Assembly (NCBI RefSeq): GCF_015679265.1 | Contig: NZ_CP064942.1 | Location: 1,086,001-1,150,000 of the forward strand | Length of the DNA: 64,000 nt | Reading direction: 5' to 3' | Source of the DNA: Pontivivens ytuae | GTDB taxonomy: Bacteria; Pseudomonadota; Alphaproteobacteria; Rhodobacterales; Rhodobacteraceae | Shown: positions 1 to 9,052 of the stretch, piece by piece | Position numbering within the stretch: position 1 is the first letter of the stretch | How the letters are laid out: each line of letters begins with the position of its first letter | Program-made: the position numbers and the translations under genes | Notes under the pieces: generated by a model | Database searches by the model: none | Seen by the model: the letters and a program-made list of their open reading frames with translations, nothing else | Told to the model about the DNA's origin: nothing

Positions 1-100
1 CGAGGGCGACTCTCGCGCCCACCCCGCCGATCCCGTCACCCGAAACACGACAAAGCGGTCATCGTCGGGCCTGACCCGACGATCTCCCGCACCCTTGCGC
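1..100. other. Intergenic stretch with a short palindrome
   Basis: No gene is seen here. At about 58-92 there is an imperfect palindrome built on TCGTCGGG/CCCGACGA. It resembles the palindromic units found in other gaps of this window (for example 14300-14463). It follows the 3' end of the mutase gene. There is no T-run, so I do not call it a terminator. Confidence 0.4.
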
Positions 101-2233
101 CTACTCCGCCGCCTTCGGCTGCCGTGCTTCCTCGATCAGCCGCAGGATGCCTGCCGCCGCCTCGGGGATGTTGGTCCCGGGACCGAAGATCGCCTTCACC
201 CCCGCCGCCCGCAGGAAGTCGTAGTCCTGCTGCGGGATCACGCCGCCGCAGACCACGATGATGTCCTCGGCGTTCTGCGCCTTCAGCGCCTCGACGAGCT
301 TCGGCGCCAGCGTCTTGTGCCCCGCCGCCTGCGAACTGATCCCGACCACATGCACGTCGTTGTCCACCGCGTCCTGAGCGGCCTCCTCCGGCGTCTGGAA
401 CAGCGGGCCGACATCGACGTCGAAGCCGATATCGGCGAAGGCCGTGGCGATCACCTTCGCGCCCCGGTCGTGCCCGTCCTGCCCCATCTTGACCACCAGC
501 ATCCGTGGCCGCCGCCCCTCGGCCTCCGCAAACGCTTCCACGTCGCGCTGGATCTGGGCGAAGCCCTCGTCACCCTCGTAAGCCGCGCCGTAGACGCCCG
601 CGAGCGTCTTCACCTCGGCGCGGTGCCGTCCGAATACCTTTTCCATCGCGTCCGAAATCTCCCCCACGCTCGCCCGCGCCCGCGCGGCCTCGACCGCCGC
701 GGCCAGCAGGTTGCCGTCGCCCCGCGCGGCCTCTTCCAGTGCGGCCAGCGCCGCCTCGCATTTCGCCTGATCGCGGCTGGCGCGGATCTGCTCCAGCCGC
801 TTCACCTGCGCCTCGCGCACCGCGACATTGTCGATGTCGAGCACGTCGATCGGCTCCTCCTCGTCGCGGCGGTACTTGTTGACGCCGACGATGACCTCCT
901 CGCCCCGGTCGATGCGGGCCTGTTTCTGGGCGGCCGCCTCCTCGATCCGCAGCTTCGGCATGCCGGAGGCGACGGCCTTGGTCATACCGCCGAGCCCCTC
1001 GACCTCCTCGATCAGCGCCCAAGCGGCCTCCGCCAGATCGGCGGTCAACTTCTCGACGTAGTAGGAGCCGGCCAATGGGTCGATCACGTTGGTGATCCCC
1101 GTCTCCTCTTGCAAGATGAGCTGCGTGTTCCGCGCGATCCGGCTGGAATGCGCCGTCGGCAGCCCGATCGCCTCATCAAACGAGTTGGTGTGCAGCGACT
1201 GCGTCCCACCCAGCACGGCCGCCAGCGCCTCATAGGCCGTGCGCACCACGTTGTTGTAGGGGTCCTGCTCCTGCAACGACACACCGGAGGTCTGGCAATG
1301 CGTCCGCAGCATCAGGCTCTGCGGCTTTTTAGGCTCGAACTCGCTCATGATCCGGTGCCACAGGAGCCGCGCCGCCCGCAGCTTCGCCGCCTCCATGAAG
1401 AAGTTCATGCCGATGGCGAAAAAGAAGCTCAGCCGTCCCGCGAACTTGTCCACATCCATGCCGGACGCCAGCGCCGCCCGCACATATTCCCGCCCGTCCG
1501 CGAGTGTGAAGGCCAGCTCCTGCACCAGGTTCGCCCCGGCCTCCTGCATGTGGTAGCCGCTGATGGAGATCGAGTTGAAGCGCGGCATCTCCTGCGCGGT
1601 GTACCCGATGATGTCCGACACGATCCGCATGCTGGGCTCGGGCGGATAGATATACGTGTTGCGGACCATGAACTCCTTGAGGATGTCGTTCTGGATGGTC
1701 CCCGACAGGTCCGCGATGGAGCATCCCTGCTCCTCCCCCGCCACGATGAAGCTCGCGAGCACCGGGATCACCGCCCCGTTCATCGTCATCGAGACCGAGA
1801 TGTCCTTGAGCGGGATCCCGTCGAAGAGGATCTTCATGTCCTCCACGCTGTCGATGGCCACGCCCGCCTTGCCCACATCGCCGACGACGCGCGGGTGGTC
1901 GCTGTCATAGCCGCGATGCGTGGCGAGGTCGAAGGCGACCGAAACCCCCTGCTGCCCCGCCTCCAGCGCCTTGCGGTAGAAGGCATTCGACTCCTCCGCC
2001 GTCGAGAACCCCGCATATTGCCGGATCGTCCAGGGCCGCCCCGCATACATCGTCGCCCGCGGTCCCCGGACGAAGGGCGCGTGGCCCGGCACCGTGCCCA
2101 GGTGCTCCAGCCCCTCCAGGTCCGCCTCGCTATAGAGCGGCTTCACGTCGATCCCCTCCGCCGTGTGCCAGGTCAGGTCGTCGAGCGGACGGCCCCGCAG
2201 TTCCTTCTCCGCCAGTGCTTTCCAGTCGGTCAT
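101..2233 (-). CDS. mcm: Methylmalonyl-CoA mutase
   Basis: The 710-aa protein is a full-length single-chain methylmalonyl-CoA mutase (EC 5.4.99.2), which converts (R)-methylmalonyl-CoA to succinyl-CoA with adenosylcobalamin. The N-terminal TIM barrel binds the acyl-CoA; the window around residues 80-260 has the family signatures ([40 protein letters not shown]). The C-terminal domain (about 575-705) binds B12 through DGHDRG, with His588 as the cobalt ligand. The start has AAGGAG eight bases upstream. It lies 12 nt downstream of the aldo/keto reductase gene, probably in one transcript, and completes the propionyl-CoA route begun by pccA/pccB. No methylmalonyl-CoA epimerase gene is in this window. 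Confidence 0.97.
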   Translation of the reverse strand: MTDWKALAEKELRGRPLDDLTWHTAEGIDVKPLYSEADLEGLEHLGTVPGHAPFVRGPRATMYAGRPWTIRQYAGFSTAEESNAFYRKALEAGQQGVSVAFDLATHRGYDSDHPRVVGDVGKAGVAIDSVEDMKILFDGIPLKDISVSMTMNGAVIPVLASFIVAGEEQGCSIADLSGTIQNDILKEFMVRNTYIYPPEPSMRIVSDIIGYTAQEMPRFNSISISGYHMQEAGANLVQELAFTLADGREYVRAALASGMDVDKFAGRLSFFFAIGMNFFMEAAKLRAARLLWHRIMSEFEPKKPQSLMLRTHCQTSGVSLQEQDPYNNVVRTAYEALAAVLGGTQSLHTNSFDEAIGLPTAHSSRIARNTQLILQEETGITNVIDPLAGSYYVEKLTADLAEAAWALIEEVEGLGGMTKAVASGMPKLRIEEAAAQKQARIDRGEEVIVGVNKYRRDEEEPIDVLDIDNVAVREAQVKRLEQIRASRDQAKCEAALAALEEAARGDGNLLAAAVEAARARASVGEISDAMEKVFGRHRAEVKTLAGVYGAAYEGDEGFAQIQRDVEAFAEAEGRRPRMLVVKMGQDGHDRGAKVIATAFADIGFDVDVGPLFQTPEEAAQDAVDNDVHVVGISSQAAGHKTLAPKLVEALKAQNAEDIIVVCGGVIPQQDYDFLRAAGVKAIFGPGTNIPEAAAGILRLIEEARQPKAAE

Positions 2234-2245
2234 GTCGGATCTCCT

Positions 2246-3124
2246 TCAGGGCATCGGGTGGCCGAGGGATGCTTCCAAGACAGCATACCAGTCCCGGCGG
2301 GTCATTTGGATGTCGTAAGCCGCCGCGGCGGCGCGAATACGATCGGGGTTCTGCGAGCCGAGGATCGGGATCGGCCGCGCCGGGTGCGCCATCAGCCAGG
2401 CGAGCGCCGCCGCGGCCCGGTCGCCGCCCCCGATCCGGTCGAGCTCGACCGCCACCGGCCCGTCCCCGGTCATCAGAGCACCACCGCCGAGGGGGCTCCA
2501 CGCCATCGGGGTCAGCCCCACCTCCTGCGCGAGGTCCAGCGTGCCGTCGAACAGCGCCGAGGTCTCGGTCACCGAGATCTCCGGCTGCGTCACGACCATC
2601 GGAAAATCGAGGAAGCGCTGCAAAGCACGCGTCTGCGCCGGGGTGAAGTTCGACACCCCGACCTCCTGCACCACGCCCCGCGCCCGCAGGTCGGTCAGCG
2701 CGCCGGCCACCTCCTCATGGCTCACCAGAAGGTCCGGCCGGTGGACCAGGAACACGTCGATCACGTCGACCTTCAGCCGCTTCAATGAGGCCTCGGCACT
2801 CGCGATCAGTTCGGGCGCCCGGCTGTCGTAGGGCTCCGGCGGTACGATCCCGCCCTTCGTCACCAGCACGACCCGCTCGCGCAGGCCCGGATCGGCCGCG
2901 AACAGATCGCCCAGCCGCTCCTCCGCCTCGCCGAAACCGGTCTCGCCAAACCCGTAGATCGCGGCCGTGTCGAGCAGGTTCGCCCCGACCTCCAGCGCGG
3001 CCCCCACCTTGGCCCGCGCGTCCTCCAGTTTGGTGCCCGCAAAGCGCCAGCAACCATAGGCGAGCGCGCCCACGTCGAACGGCCCGATGGTCCTCGTTCG
3101 CGGAACTGTCAGAATGTCGCTCAC
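2246..3124 (-). CDS. Aldo/keto reductase
   Basis: A 292-aa (alpha/beta)8-barrel aldo/keto reductase, probably NADPH-dependent and cytosolic. The catalytic tetrad is visible as Asp52 and Tyr57 (in LDTAAIYG), Lys90 (VLVTKGG) and His128 (VFLVHRP). Length is usual for the family. It starts 57 nt from the divergent DUF4174 gene and is followed after 12 nt by the mutase gene, so the two are probably co-transcribed. Substrate is not predictable; a link to propionyl-CoA metabolism is only suggested by position. Confidence 0.9.
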   Translation of the reverse strand: MSDILTVPRTRTIGPFDVGALAYGCWRFAGTKLEDARAKVGAALEVGANLLDTAAIYGFGETGFGEAEERLGDLFAADPGLRERVVLVTKGGIVPPEPYDSRAPELIASAEASLKRLKVDVIDVFLVHRPDLLVSHEEVAGALTDLRARGVVQEVGVSNFTPAQTRALQRFLDFPMVVTQPEISVTETSALFDGTLDLAQEVGLTPMAWSPLGGGALMTGDGPVAVELDRIGGGDRAAAALAWLMAHPARPIPILGSQNPDRIRAAAAAYDIQMTRRDWYAVLEASLGHPMP

Positions 3125-3181
3125 GCTTGCCTCTCCCCTCCGTCAAAAAACCGATTATCTTGGGCAGCGAAGGGAGCCGAC

Positions 3182-3610
3182 ATGCTCAGACTGCTTGCCG
3201 CCATCACACTCGCCGCCGCTCCGGCGCTGGCCCAGGACGACCCGCTCGCCGAATACCTCTGGGAGGCGCGGCCGATCCTGATCTTCGCCGACAGCCCGCG
3301 CGACCCGCGCGTCGTCGCCCAGCTCGCCCAGTTCGAGGCGGCACAGCGCGACCTCGACGAGCGCGACATCGTCGTCATCCTCGACACCGAGGAGGACAGC
3401 GCGCTGCGCGACCGCTTCCACCCGCGCGACTTCCAGTTCGTCCTGATCGGCAAGGATGGCGAGGTGAAGTACCGCAAGCCCGACCCGGTCCCGATCCGCG
3501 AGCTCGTCCGCCTGATCGACCGCATCCCGCTGCGCCAGCAGGAGATGCGGGCCCAGCGCGCGCTGCGCGGCATCGCCCCCTCGAGCGACAGCAGCGAGCT
3601 CACCGAATAG
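3182..3610 (+). CDS. DUF4174 domain protein, exported
   Basis: A 142-aa protein with a clear signal peptide (about residues 1-18, cleavage after APALAQ) followed by a thioredoxin-like DUF4174 domain: a strand with ILIFADSPRDPR, then DERDIVVILD, then FQFVLIGKDGEVKYRKPDPV. The CxxC motif of true thioredoxins is absent, so no redox function can be claimed. It is a single gene, divergent from the aldo/keto reductase, and is followed by an interspersed 39-bp repeat. Function is unknown. Confidence 0.85.
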   Translation: MLRLLAAITLAAAPALAQDDPLAEYLWEARPILIFADSPRDPRVVAQLAQFEAAQRDLDERDIVVILDTEEDSALRDRFHPRDFQFVLIGKDGEVKYRKPDPVPIRELVRLIDRIPLRQQEMRAQRALRGIAPSSDSSELTE

Positions 3611-3619
3611 GCCCGCCCC

Positions 3620-3658
3620 TTCATCTGTCCCGAAGTATCCCCGCCGGAGGCGCACGGC
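3620..3658 (+). repeat. 39-bp interspersed repeat, copy 1
   Basis: The 39 bases beginning TTCATCTGTCCCGAA and ending GAGGCGCACGGC recur in reverse orientation at 37152-37190 with a single mismatch. The copy sits between two convergent genes, just after the DUF4174 stop codon. Confidence 0.8.
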
Positions 3659-3662
3659 GCCC

Positions 3663-4892
3663 CTACTCGGTGAACTCCGCCGCGTCGGGGATCCGGTTGA
3701 AGGCGATCTTGGCGCCCGTGTAGGCCACCTTGTGCGGCGGCAGCTCGCCGAAGCGGATCGTGTCCTGCCCGAACTTCCGGTTGAGCCCATCGATGGCCGA
3801 GCACAGCGCCTCGCGCCCCGTCTGCTCCTCCCGCGCACCCAGCAGGTCGCCCGTATCCGCGCCCACCTCGTGCAGCCCGCCCAGCATCACGCTGACCGAG
3901 ACCGGTTCGTCGAAGCGCAGCCGCGCCCAGTACCGCTCGAAGGTGCGAAGGAGCGTGAAGCTGTCCTGCGTCGCCGCGATCTCCCCCTCCGAGCCGCGCC
4001 GGCCCCGCACGCCGCATTTCACGCTCACGTGCAGCGAGCGGGCGAGCAGCCCCTCGCGCCGCAGCCGCGACGCGGCCTTGACCAGCAGCCGCCGCGCCAC
4101 CAGCCGCGCGCCCTCGGCGGAGCGGTTCTGCGGCGTCAGGATCTGTCCGTGGCCCAGCGAATGCCGCTCCGTCGCCGGATAGACCACCGCTTCGCCGTGC
4201 AACTGCCGCAGGAACCGCTCGCCCTCCACGTTGCGCCACAGGTGCCGCGCCGCCTTCGGATCCATCGCATGGAGCGTGGCCACGTCGCGGATCCCTGCCC
4301 GCTCCAGCCGCGGCAGGATGCCCCGCGACACGCCCGGCAGGTCCTTCAGCCTCAGATGCGCGATCTTGCCCGGCAGCACGTCCGGGTGCAGCCAGTCCAC
4401 CGCCGGTTTGCGCAAGCCCGCCGCCACCTTCGCCAGCATCTTGTTGGGCGCGACGCCCACCGAGCAGTTCAGCGCCGGGCTCACCTCGTCGAGGATCACC
4501 TGCTGCACCTGCCGCCCGATCTCCAGCGCCTTCGAAAGCCGCCGCTGCGAGCCGGTCAGCCAGCAGGAGAACTCGTCCACCGACCAGGCCCGCTCGATCG
4601 GGATCACCATGTCGACGGCGGCCCGGATGCGGTGGTGGTAACTGACGAAGAGGTCGTGCTTCGCCTCGCGCAGCTCGATCGAGGGGCAGAGCCTGCGCGC
4701 CTCGCCCACCCGCGTCGCCATCCCGATGCCGAGGCGCTTGGCCTCCTTGCTCGCCGCGATCAGGGCCGCGCCGGGCGCATCCACCGTCGCCACGCCCACC
4801 GGACGCCCGCACAGTTCCGGCTCCTCCGCCTGCCAGACGGAGGCGAAGAAGGAGTTCATGTCGAAGAACAGGACGTCGACCTGCGGTTCCAT
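3663..4892 (-). CDS. Y-family DNA polymerase (DinB/UmuC type)
   Basis: This 409-aa protein is an ImpB/MucB/SamB-type translesion polymerase. Catalytic metal ligands look intact: Asp11 in DMNSFFASV and Asp106-Glu107 in AWSVDEFSCW. The thumb/HhH region (RLKDLPGVSRGILPRLERAGI) and a C-terminal little-finger region follow. An active centre argues against the inactive ImuB class. I chose ATG 4892 (MEPQVD). A longer reading from TTG 4925 would start inside a LexA-type box at 4920-4934, which is better read as the promoter operator. It is a single gene, convergent with DUF4174. Proteins of this group are sometimes mislabelled type VI secretion protein ImpB. Confidence 0.92.
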   Translation of the reverse strand: MEPQVDVLFFDMNSFFASVWQAEEPELCGRPVGVATVDAPGAALIAASKEAKRLGIGMATRVGEARRLCPSIELREAKHDLFVSYHHRIRAAVDMVIPIERAWSVDEFSCWLTGSQRRLSKALEIGRQVQQVILDEVSPALNCSVGVAPNKMLAKVAAGLRKPAVDWLHPDVLPGKIAHLRLKDLPGVSRGILPRLERAGIRDVATLHAMDPKAARHLWRNVEGERFLRQLHGEAVVYPATERHSLGHGQILTPQNRSAEGARLVARRLLVKAASRLRREGLLARSLHVSVKCGVRGRRGSEGEIAATQDSFTLLRTFERYWARLRFDEPVSVSVMLGGLHEVGADTGDLLGAREEQTGREALCSAIDGLNRKFGQDTIRFGELPPHKVAYTGAKIAFNRIPDAAEFTE

Positions 4893-4919
4893 GATCCGAC
4901 TCGGCACCGGTTGAAATCG

Positions 4920-4934
4920 GAACAAAAATAGAAC
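4920..4934 (-). promoter_or_regulatory. LexA/SOS box (GTTC-N7-GTTC)
   Basis: Read on the minus strand this is GTTC TATTTTT GTTC, an exact match to the direct-repeat LexA operator GTTC-N7-GTTC known from Rhodobacter and other alphaproteobacteria. It lies 28 nt upstream of the chosen polymerase start, which is where a damage-inducible translesion polymerase would carry it. Confidence 0.85.
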
Positions 4935-5048
4935 ATATTGTCAGCCAAGGCGAGTCCCCCGTCAGGACCCGCTTGCCACACCGCGCCGCGGTGCCCATAT
5001 TCGTGTTGCGTCCGATCCCGCCGGATCGGCGCTGGAAGGATGTGGGAC

Positions 5049-5117
5049 ATGGCTGATAACAAGAAGACATCTCAGGATCCCATCACCGGCCGGACTGGTC
5101 CGCGACCGGTCTATTGA
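5049..5117 (+). CDS. Possible 22-aa small protein
   Basis: A short open frame encodes MADNKKTSQDPITGRTGPRP plus two residues. It has a strong ribosome-binding site (GGAAGGA at 5034-5040, eight bases before ATG). A plausible promoter, TTGCCA-N17-CATATT, lies near 4973-5001. The last third overlaps the 3' end of the opposite-strand gene. I do not recognise it; size makes chance occurrence possible, but the RBS and spacing are better than expected for a random frame. Confidence 0.35.
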   Translation: MADNKKTSQDPITGRTGPRPVY

Positions 5118-5682
5118 TGGGTGAGGCGCCCTGCTCCAGCAGGGCGATGCTCTCGCTCAGGCTCTCGATCGCCTTCTGCCCCCGGCGCAACAGGTTGCGC
5201 TTCGTATCCATGTAATCGGCAAAGAACAGCGCTCGCCGCTCGGGATCGAGCGCGCCGTAGCGTTCGCTGCGCATGTCCTCGGTCATAGCGTCGATGGTGG
5301 CGAGGATGTCGTAATAGACCACCACAGGCCGGATCGTGTCCGTCGGCAGCACCTGGATATCGCCCACGAGCACCGCGAAGATCACGTCGTGCCGCTCCCG
5401 CGGGATGAAGGGCACGTAGCCCGGATCGCTCCCGAAGAGCGTCGCCACGACCTCCGCCACCCGGTCCAGATCGTCGCGTTCGAGCTGGTAGACATGCGTC
5501 TCGATCTCCGCCCGGATCGCCTTCTGCACGTCGATCACCCGCTCCCGCCGCCTGCGCCGCTCCCGCCGTTCATCCCGAAAGAACGCGAAGACCCAGCTGA
5601 GCACCGCCACCACGGCCGAGACCGCAGCAGCAATGATCGCGGCCGTGACGCGGTCATCCATGGCATCGACGGGCGAGTTCAT
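5083..5682 (-). CDS. Hypothetical membrane-anchored protein
   Basis: About 199 aa from the start chosen here (MNSPVDAMDDRV). It has one N-terminal transmembrane segment (VTAAIIAAAVSAVVAVLSWV), then a strongly basic stretch (RDERRERRRRRERV), then a soluble, mostly helical cytoplasmic domain with a possible coiled-coil end (KAIESLSESIALLEQ). A longer start at 5721 would overlap the upstream gene by 68 nt; a shorter one at 5661 would overlap by 8 nt. No family recognised. It is the last gene of the pccA transcript. Confidence 0.7.
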   Translation of the reverse strand: MNSPVDAMDDRVTAAIIAAAVSAVVAVLSWVFAFFRDERRERRRRRERVIDVQKAIRAEIETHVYQLERDDLDRVAEVVATLFGSDPGYVPFIPRERHDVIFAVLVGDIQVLPTDTIRPVVVYYDILATIDAMTEDMRSERYGALDPERRALFFADYMDTKRNLLRRGQKAIESLSESIALLEQGASPINRPVADQSGR

Positions 5683-6685
5683 CCGTCCCCAACGGCGGAG
5701 ACGACGCCTCAACAGCATCAAGATCGACCGCCGTTGCCGACTTCAGTCGCTGCCTATGTTCAGACGTCAGACGCGGTACAACCTTATGATGCAATCCGAT
5801 CATGAGAGGCTGCTCAGTCTCGATGCGCCGAAGCAGGCTTTCGATGTCTTGGTCCTTCATGGAACCAAAGAACGAAATGCAAAGCGGTTCTCGGGGAGCG
5901 AAGCGCTTTCGCAGGGTGCCGTCCTGGAACCGCACCAGAGCGTTCACGCAACAAAACTCCGTCGGTCGTTTTCGCCGCAGGAGAAACGCCTGGGGCAAGC
6001 CGCCGCGTGTCCGCGCAACAGAAGCCTCGGTCACCCGCAACACATCCGCCTCGACCGGGAACGGCGTCGCGAACGTCGTATGCTCATCGAATTCCGCAGC
6101 CGTCTGGCTCGACCCCACGGCGTGTAACGAAGGCGGCAGCCAGGTATCGATCATCCGCCAGAATGCGGCGTTCCCGTCACGTCGGGACATCATCGGAATG
6201 CGCACCCTCCCGTCGCCTTCGAAGAAATCCTCCAGGGAGGGCGCATCGCACCACACGTTCTTGCCGTCCAGGATAACCACGTGGCGCGCATGGCAAACGC
6301 GACCCAACGCGAGCTTCATCATCTGCTGAGTAACCCACCCGCGATAGCCGCCCCAGCCCAGCCGGCTCTTGCGATCTCGCCAGCGACGCAGCGGGAAGAC
6401 CGTCTGGGATAGACGCGCCAGCGGGCTGCTGCCGCGCGGGGCGGTACTTAGCAACTCGTCTCCACTAACGATCCGGACCTTGGGGGCCAGCGCGCCGTAG
6501 AGAGGCACGATGCCATCCACTGCGCTCCGCAGCGGCCCCTCGTCAACAGCGTTGAGCACCACGATAATCTCGTCCACCAGATCCGGCCCGACATGCCGCG
6601 CGAAGGAGTGTGCCTGGAGCCGCAGCAGGTGCAGCTCCAGATCGTAGATCACTGTCGCGAAGGCCAGTGGGCCGGAAGGTGGCAT
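5654..6685 (-). CDS. DUF6492-like protein, possible glycosyltransferase fold
   Basis: A 343-aa cytosolic protein. The start ATG overlaps the pccA stop by one base (TGATG), so translation is coupled to pccA. The N-terminal half has a nucleotide-sugar-transferase look: strand FATVIYDLELHLLRLQAHSF, then DEIIVVLNAVDE, then HARHVVILDGKNVWCDAPS, in which the D-G-K takes the place of a DxD. This resembles the DUF6492 group from memory only. Base composition is lower than neighbours (31 G+C of 60 at 5761-5820), suggesting transfer. It has no evident role in propionate metabolism. Confidence 0.7.
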   Translation of the reverse strand: MPPSGPLAFATVIYDLELHLLRLQAHSFARHVGPDLVDEIIVVLNAVDEGPLRSAVDGIVPLYGALAPKVRIVSGDELLSTAPRGSSPLARLSQTVFPLRRWRDRKSRLGWGGYRGWVTQQMMKLALGRVCHARHVVILDGKNVWCDAPSLEDFFEGDGRVRIPMMSRRDGNAAFWRMIDTWLPPSLHAVGSSQTAAEFDEHTTFATPFPVEADVLRVTEASVARTRGGLPQAFLLRRKRPTEFCCVNALVRFQDGTLRKRFAPREPLCISFFGSMKDQDIESLLRRIETEQPLMIGLHHKVVPRLTSEHRQRLKSATAVDLDAVEASSPPLGTDELARRCHG

Positions 6686-8679
6686 CACTCGAACTCCATG
6701 ATCACCTCGTCCACGGCGAGGCTGTCGCCGGGGGCCGCGTTGATCTTTGCCACCGTGCCCTTCCGTTCGGCGCGCAGGACGTTCTCCATCTTCATCGCCT
6801 CGACGGTGCAGAGCGCCTGACCCTCCTGAACCTCGTCGCCCTCCTCCACGGCCAGCGAAACCACGAGGCCCGGCATCGGGCACAGCAGCATCTTCGAGGT
6901 GTCGGGCGGCAGCTTCTCCGGCATCAGCGCCGCGAGCTCGGCCACGCGCGGGCTGCGGACGAAGACCTTCCGCCGCGCGCCGCGCCACGCCATGTCGTAG
7001 CCATTGGTGATCCGTCCCGCCTTGATCCGCATCGCGGCGCCATCGACCACCGCGTCGATCAGCACGTCGCCGGGGCGCCAGGCGGTCAGGTCCACCGCCA
7101 TCTTCACCCCCGCCACGGTCACGTCGAACAGCCAGTCGCCCGAATCGACCACCTCGACCTCGCGCGCCTCGCCGTTCATCTGCACGACCCAGTCGGAACC
7201 GGGCTTGTACTCCCGCCCCTCCATCGCGCCGGAGACCTGGGCCCCGCGCCGCTGACGCACGAGGTGCGTGGCCGCGGCCACGGCACTCATGCGCACCGCG
7301 TCGGCCTGCGACAGCTCCGCCCCCTCGAAGCCGTCGGGATACTCCTCCGCGATGAAGGCCGTGGTGATGTTGCCCGAGACGAAGCGGGGATGGTCCATCA
7401 CCGCCGAGAGGAACGGCAGGTTGTGCCCGATCCCGTCCACCTCGAACCGATCGAGCGCCTGCCGCATCCGGTCGATCGCCGTCTCCCGCGTCTGGCCCCA
7501 GGTGCAGAGCTTCGCGATCATCGGGTCGTAATACATCGAGATCTCGCCGCCCTCGTAGACGCCGGTGTCGTTGCGCACGCGCCGCTCGACCTCTTCCGGC
7601 GGGCGATACCGCGTCAGCCGCCCGATGGAGGGCAGGAAGTTGCGGAACGGATCCTCCGCATAAAGCCGGCTCTCCATCGCCCAGCCGTCCAGCTTCACGT
7701 CGTCCTGGCTCATCGTCAGCTTTTCGCCCGCCGCCACCCGGATCATCTGCTCCACCAGGTCCACGCCGGTGATCAGCTCCGTCACAGGATGCTCCACCTG
7801 CAGGCGTGTGTTCATCTCCAGGAAGTAGAAGTTGCGCTCCCCGTCCACGATGAACTCGACGGTGCCCGCGGAGCAGTAATCCACGGCCTTCGCCAGCGCG
7901 ACCGCCTGCTCGCCCATCGCCTTGCGCGTTTCCTCATCGAGAAACGGCGAGGGCGCCTCCTCGATCACCTTCTGGTTCCGTCGCTGGATCGAGCATTCCC
8001 GCTCGCCCAGGTAGATGCAATTGCCGTGCGTGTCGCCGAGCACCTGGATCTCGATATGCCGCGGCTGGGTCACGAACTTCTCGATGAAGATGCGGTCGTC
8101 GCCGAAGGAACTCGCCGCCTCGCTCTTCGAAAGCTGGAAGCCCTCGCGCGCCTCGTCGTCGGTCCAAGCAATGCGCATGCCCTTGCCGCCACCGCCGGCG
8201 GACGCCTTGATCATCACCGGGTAGCCGATCTCGGTCGCGATCTTCACGGCATGCTCCGCATCGTCGATCAGGCCCATGAAGCCGGGCACGGTGGAGACAC
8301 CCGCCTCCGCCGCCAGCTTCTTCGACGTGATCTTGTCGCCCATCGCCTCGATCGCGCCGGGGGGCGGGCCGATGAAGGCGACGCCCTCCTTGGCCAGTGC
8401 CTCCGCGAACTCGGCCCGTTCGGAGAGGAACCCGTAGCCCGGATGCACCGCCTCCGCCCCCGTCTGGCGGATCGCGTCGAGGATCTTCTCGATCACGATG
8501 TAGGACTGGTTGGCCGGCGGCGGGCCGATATGCACCGCCTCGTCCGCCATGCTCACATGCAGCGCGTCGCGGTCCGCGTCGGAATAGACGGCGACCGTGG
8601 CGATCCCCATCTTGCGCGCCGTCTTGATGACGCGGCAGGCGATTTCCCCCCGGTTGGCGATCAGGATCTTCTTGAACAT
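6685..8679 (-). CDS. pccA: Propionyl-CoA carboxylase alpha subunit (biotin carboxylase/BCCP)
   Basis: The 664-aa protein carries, in order, the biotin carboxylase N-domain (FKKILIANRGEIACRVI), ATP-grasp (IKASAGGGGKGMR, IFIEKFV), carboxylase C-domain (FLEMNTRLQVEHPVTE), a BT linker, and a biotinyl domain with EAMKMEN near the end, placing the biotinylated lysine at 630. Together with PccB it makes (S)-methylmalonyl-CoA from propionyl-CoA. In many relatives pccB, pccA and mcm lie close together; here about 2.5 kb of lipoprotein and hypothetical genes separate pccB from pccA. Length is typical for alphaproteobacterial PccA. Confidence 0.96.
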   Translation of the reverse strand: MFKKILIANRGEIACRVIKTARKMGIATVAVYSDADRDALHVSMADEAVHIGPPPANQSYIVIEKILDAIRQTGAEAVHPGYGFLSERAEFAEALAKEGVAFIGPPPGAIEAMGDKITSKKLAAEAGVSTVPGFMGLIDDAEHAVKIATEIGYPVMIKASAGGGGKGMRIAWTDDEAREGFQLSKSEAASSFGDDRIFIEKFVTQPRHIEIQVLGDTHGNCIYLGERECSIQRRNQKVIEEAPSPFLDEETRKAMGEQAVALAKAVDYCSAGTVEFIVDGERNFYFLEMNTRLQVEHPVTELITGVDLVEQMIRVAAGEKLTMSQDDVKLDGWAMESRLYAEDPFRNFLPSIGRLTRYRPPEEVERRVRNDTGVYEGGEISMYYDPMIAKLCTWGQTRETAIDRMRQALDRFEVDGIGHNLPFLSAVMDHPRFVSGNITTAFIAEEYPDGFEGAELSQADAVRMSAVAAATHLVRQRRGAQVSGAMEGREYKPGSDWVVQMNGEAREVEVVDSGDWLFDVTVAGVKMAVDLTAWRPGDVLIDAVVDGAAMRIKAGRITNGYDMAWRGARRKVFVRSPRVAELAALMPEKLPPDTSKMLLCPMPGLVVSLAVEEGDEVQEGQALCTVEAMKMENVLRAERKGTVAKINAAPGDSLAVDEVIMEFE

Positions 8680-8766
8680 GTCCCTCGTCCTTTTCAGGCA
8701 GCACGAACGGCCCGCGCTCCGGGACGGAGGCGGGCGGGGCGAGCCGCGTTGGTGTTCAGTGTCGGA

Positions 8767-8973
8767 TTATCTCCAGACCGGGCGGCCCAGATTGATCTGG
8801 CTGGAGTCGGTGAGAGCCCCGGCCGCCGCGCCGACCACGATGGCCGGGGCTGCCGCCGCACCGACGAGCACGCCGGTGCCGAGCCCGATCGCACCGCCGG
8901 ACAGGCCGCGATCGCCGGTTGAACTGCCGCAGGCGGCGAGCGCCGCCACTGCGATGAAGAGAAGGATGCGCAT
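8767..8973 (-). CDS. Small glycine-zipper lipoprotein 4
   Basis: A 68-aa protein with a lipoprotein signal (MRILLFIAVAALAAC, acylated Cys15) and a Gly/Ala-rich hydrophobic stretch (GGAIGLGTGVLVGAAAAP, then VVGAAAGALTD) in a G-x3-G pattern. Glycine-zipper proteins of this size sit in the envelope; no enzymatic role is expected. It lies directly upstream of pccA on the same strand and is the most divergent of four such genes. Confidence 0.75.
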   Translation of the reverse strand: MRILLFIAVAALAACGSSTGDRGLSGGAIGLGTGVLVGAAAAPAIVVGAAAGALTDSSQINLGRPVWR

Positions 8974-9052
8974 GTATCTTGCCCACGTTCGTCCGGCCTC
9001 AGCCGGGCCGTGGCGGACCCTAGCACAACCGCAGATTGCGCGACAAACCCCC

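Noticed and set aside
95..2788. An 897-codon open frame on the plus strand
   Set aside because: It is antisense to the methylmalonyl-CoA mutase and aldo/keto reductase genes, is Arg/His/Leu-rich and shows no domain; a shadow of GC-rich codon use.
4893..4925. TTG 4925 as start of the Y-family polymerase
   Set aside because: It would begin inside the LexA box and adds residues not typical of the family; ATG 4892 fits better.
6610..8922. A 770-codon open frame opposite pccA
   Set aside because: Composition (Arg, His, Asp rich) is that of an antisense shadow, and pccA is certain.
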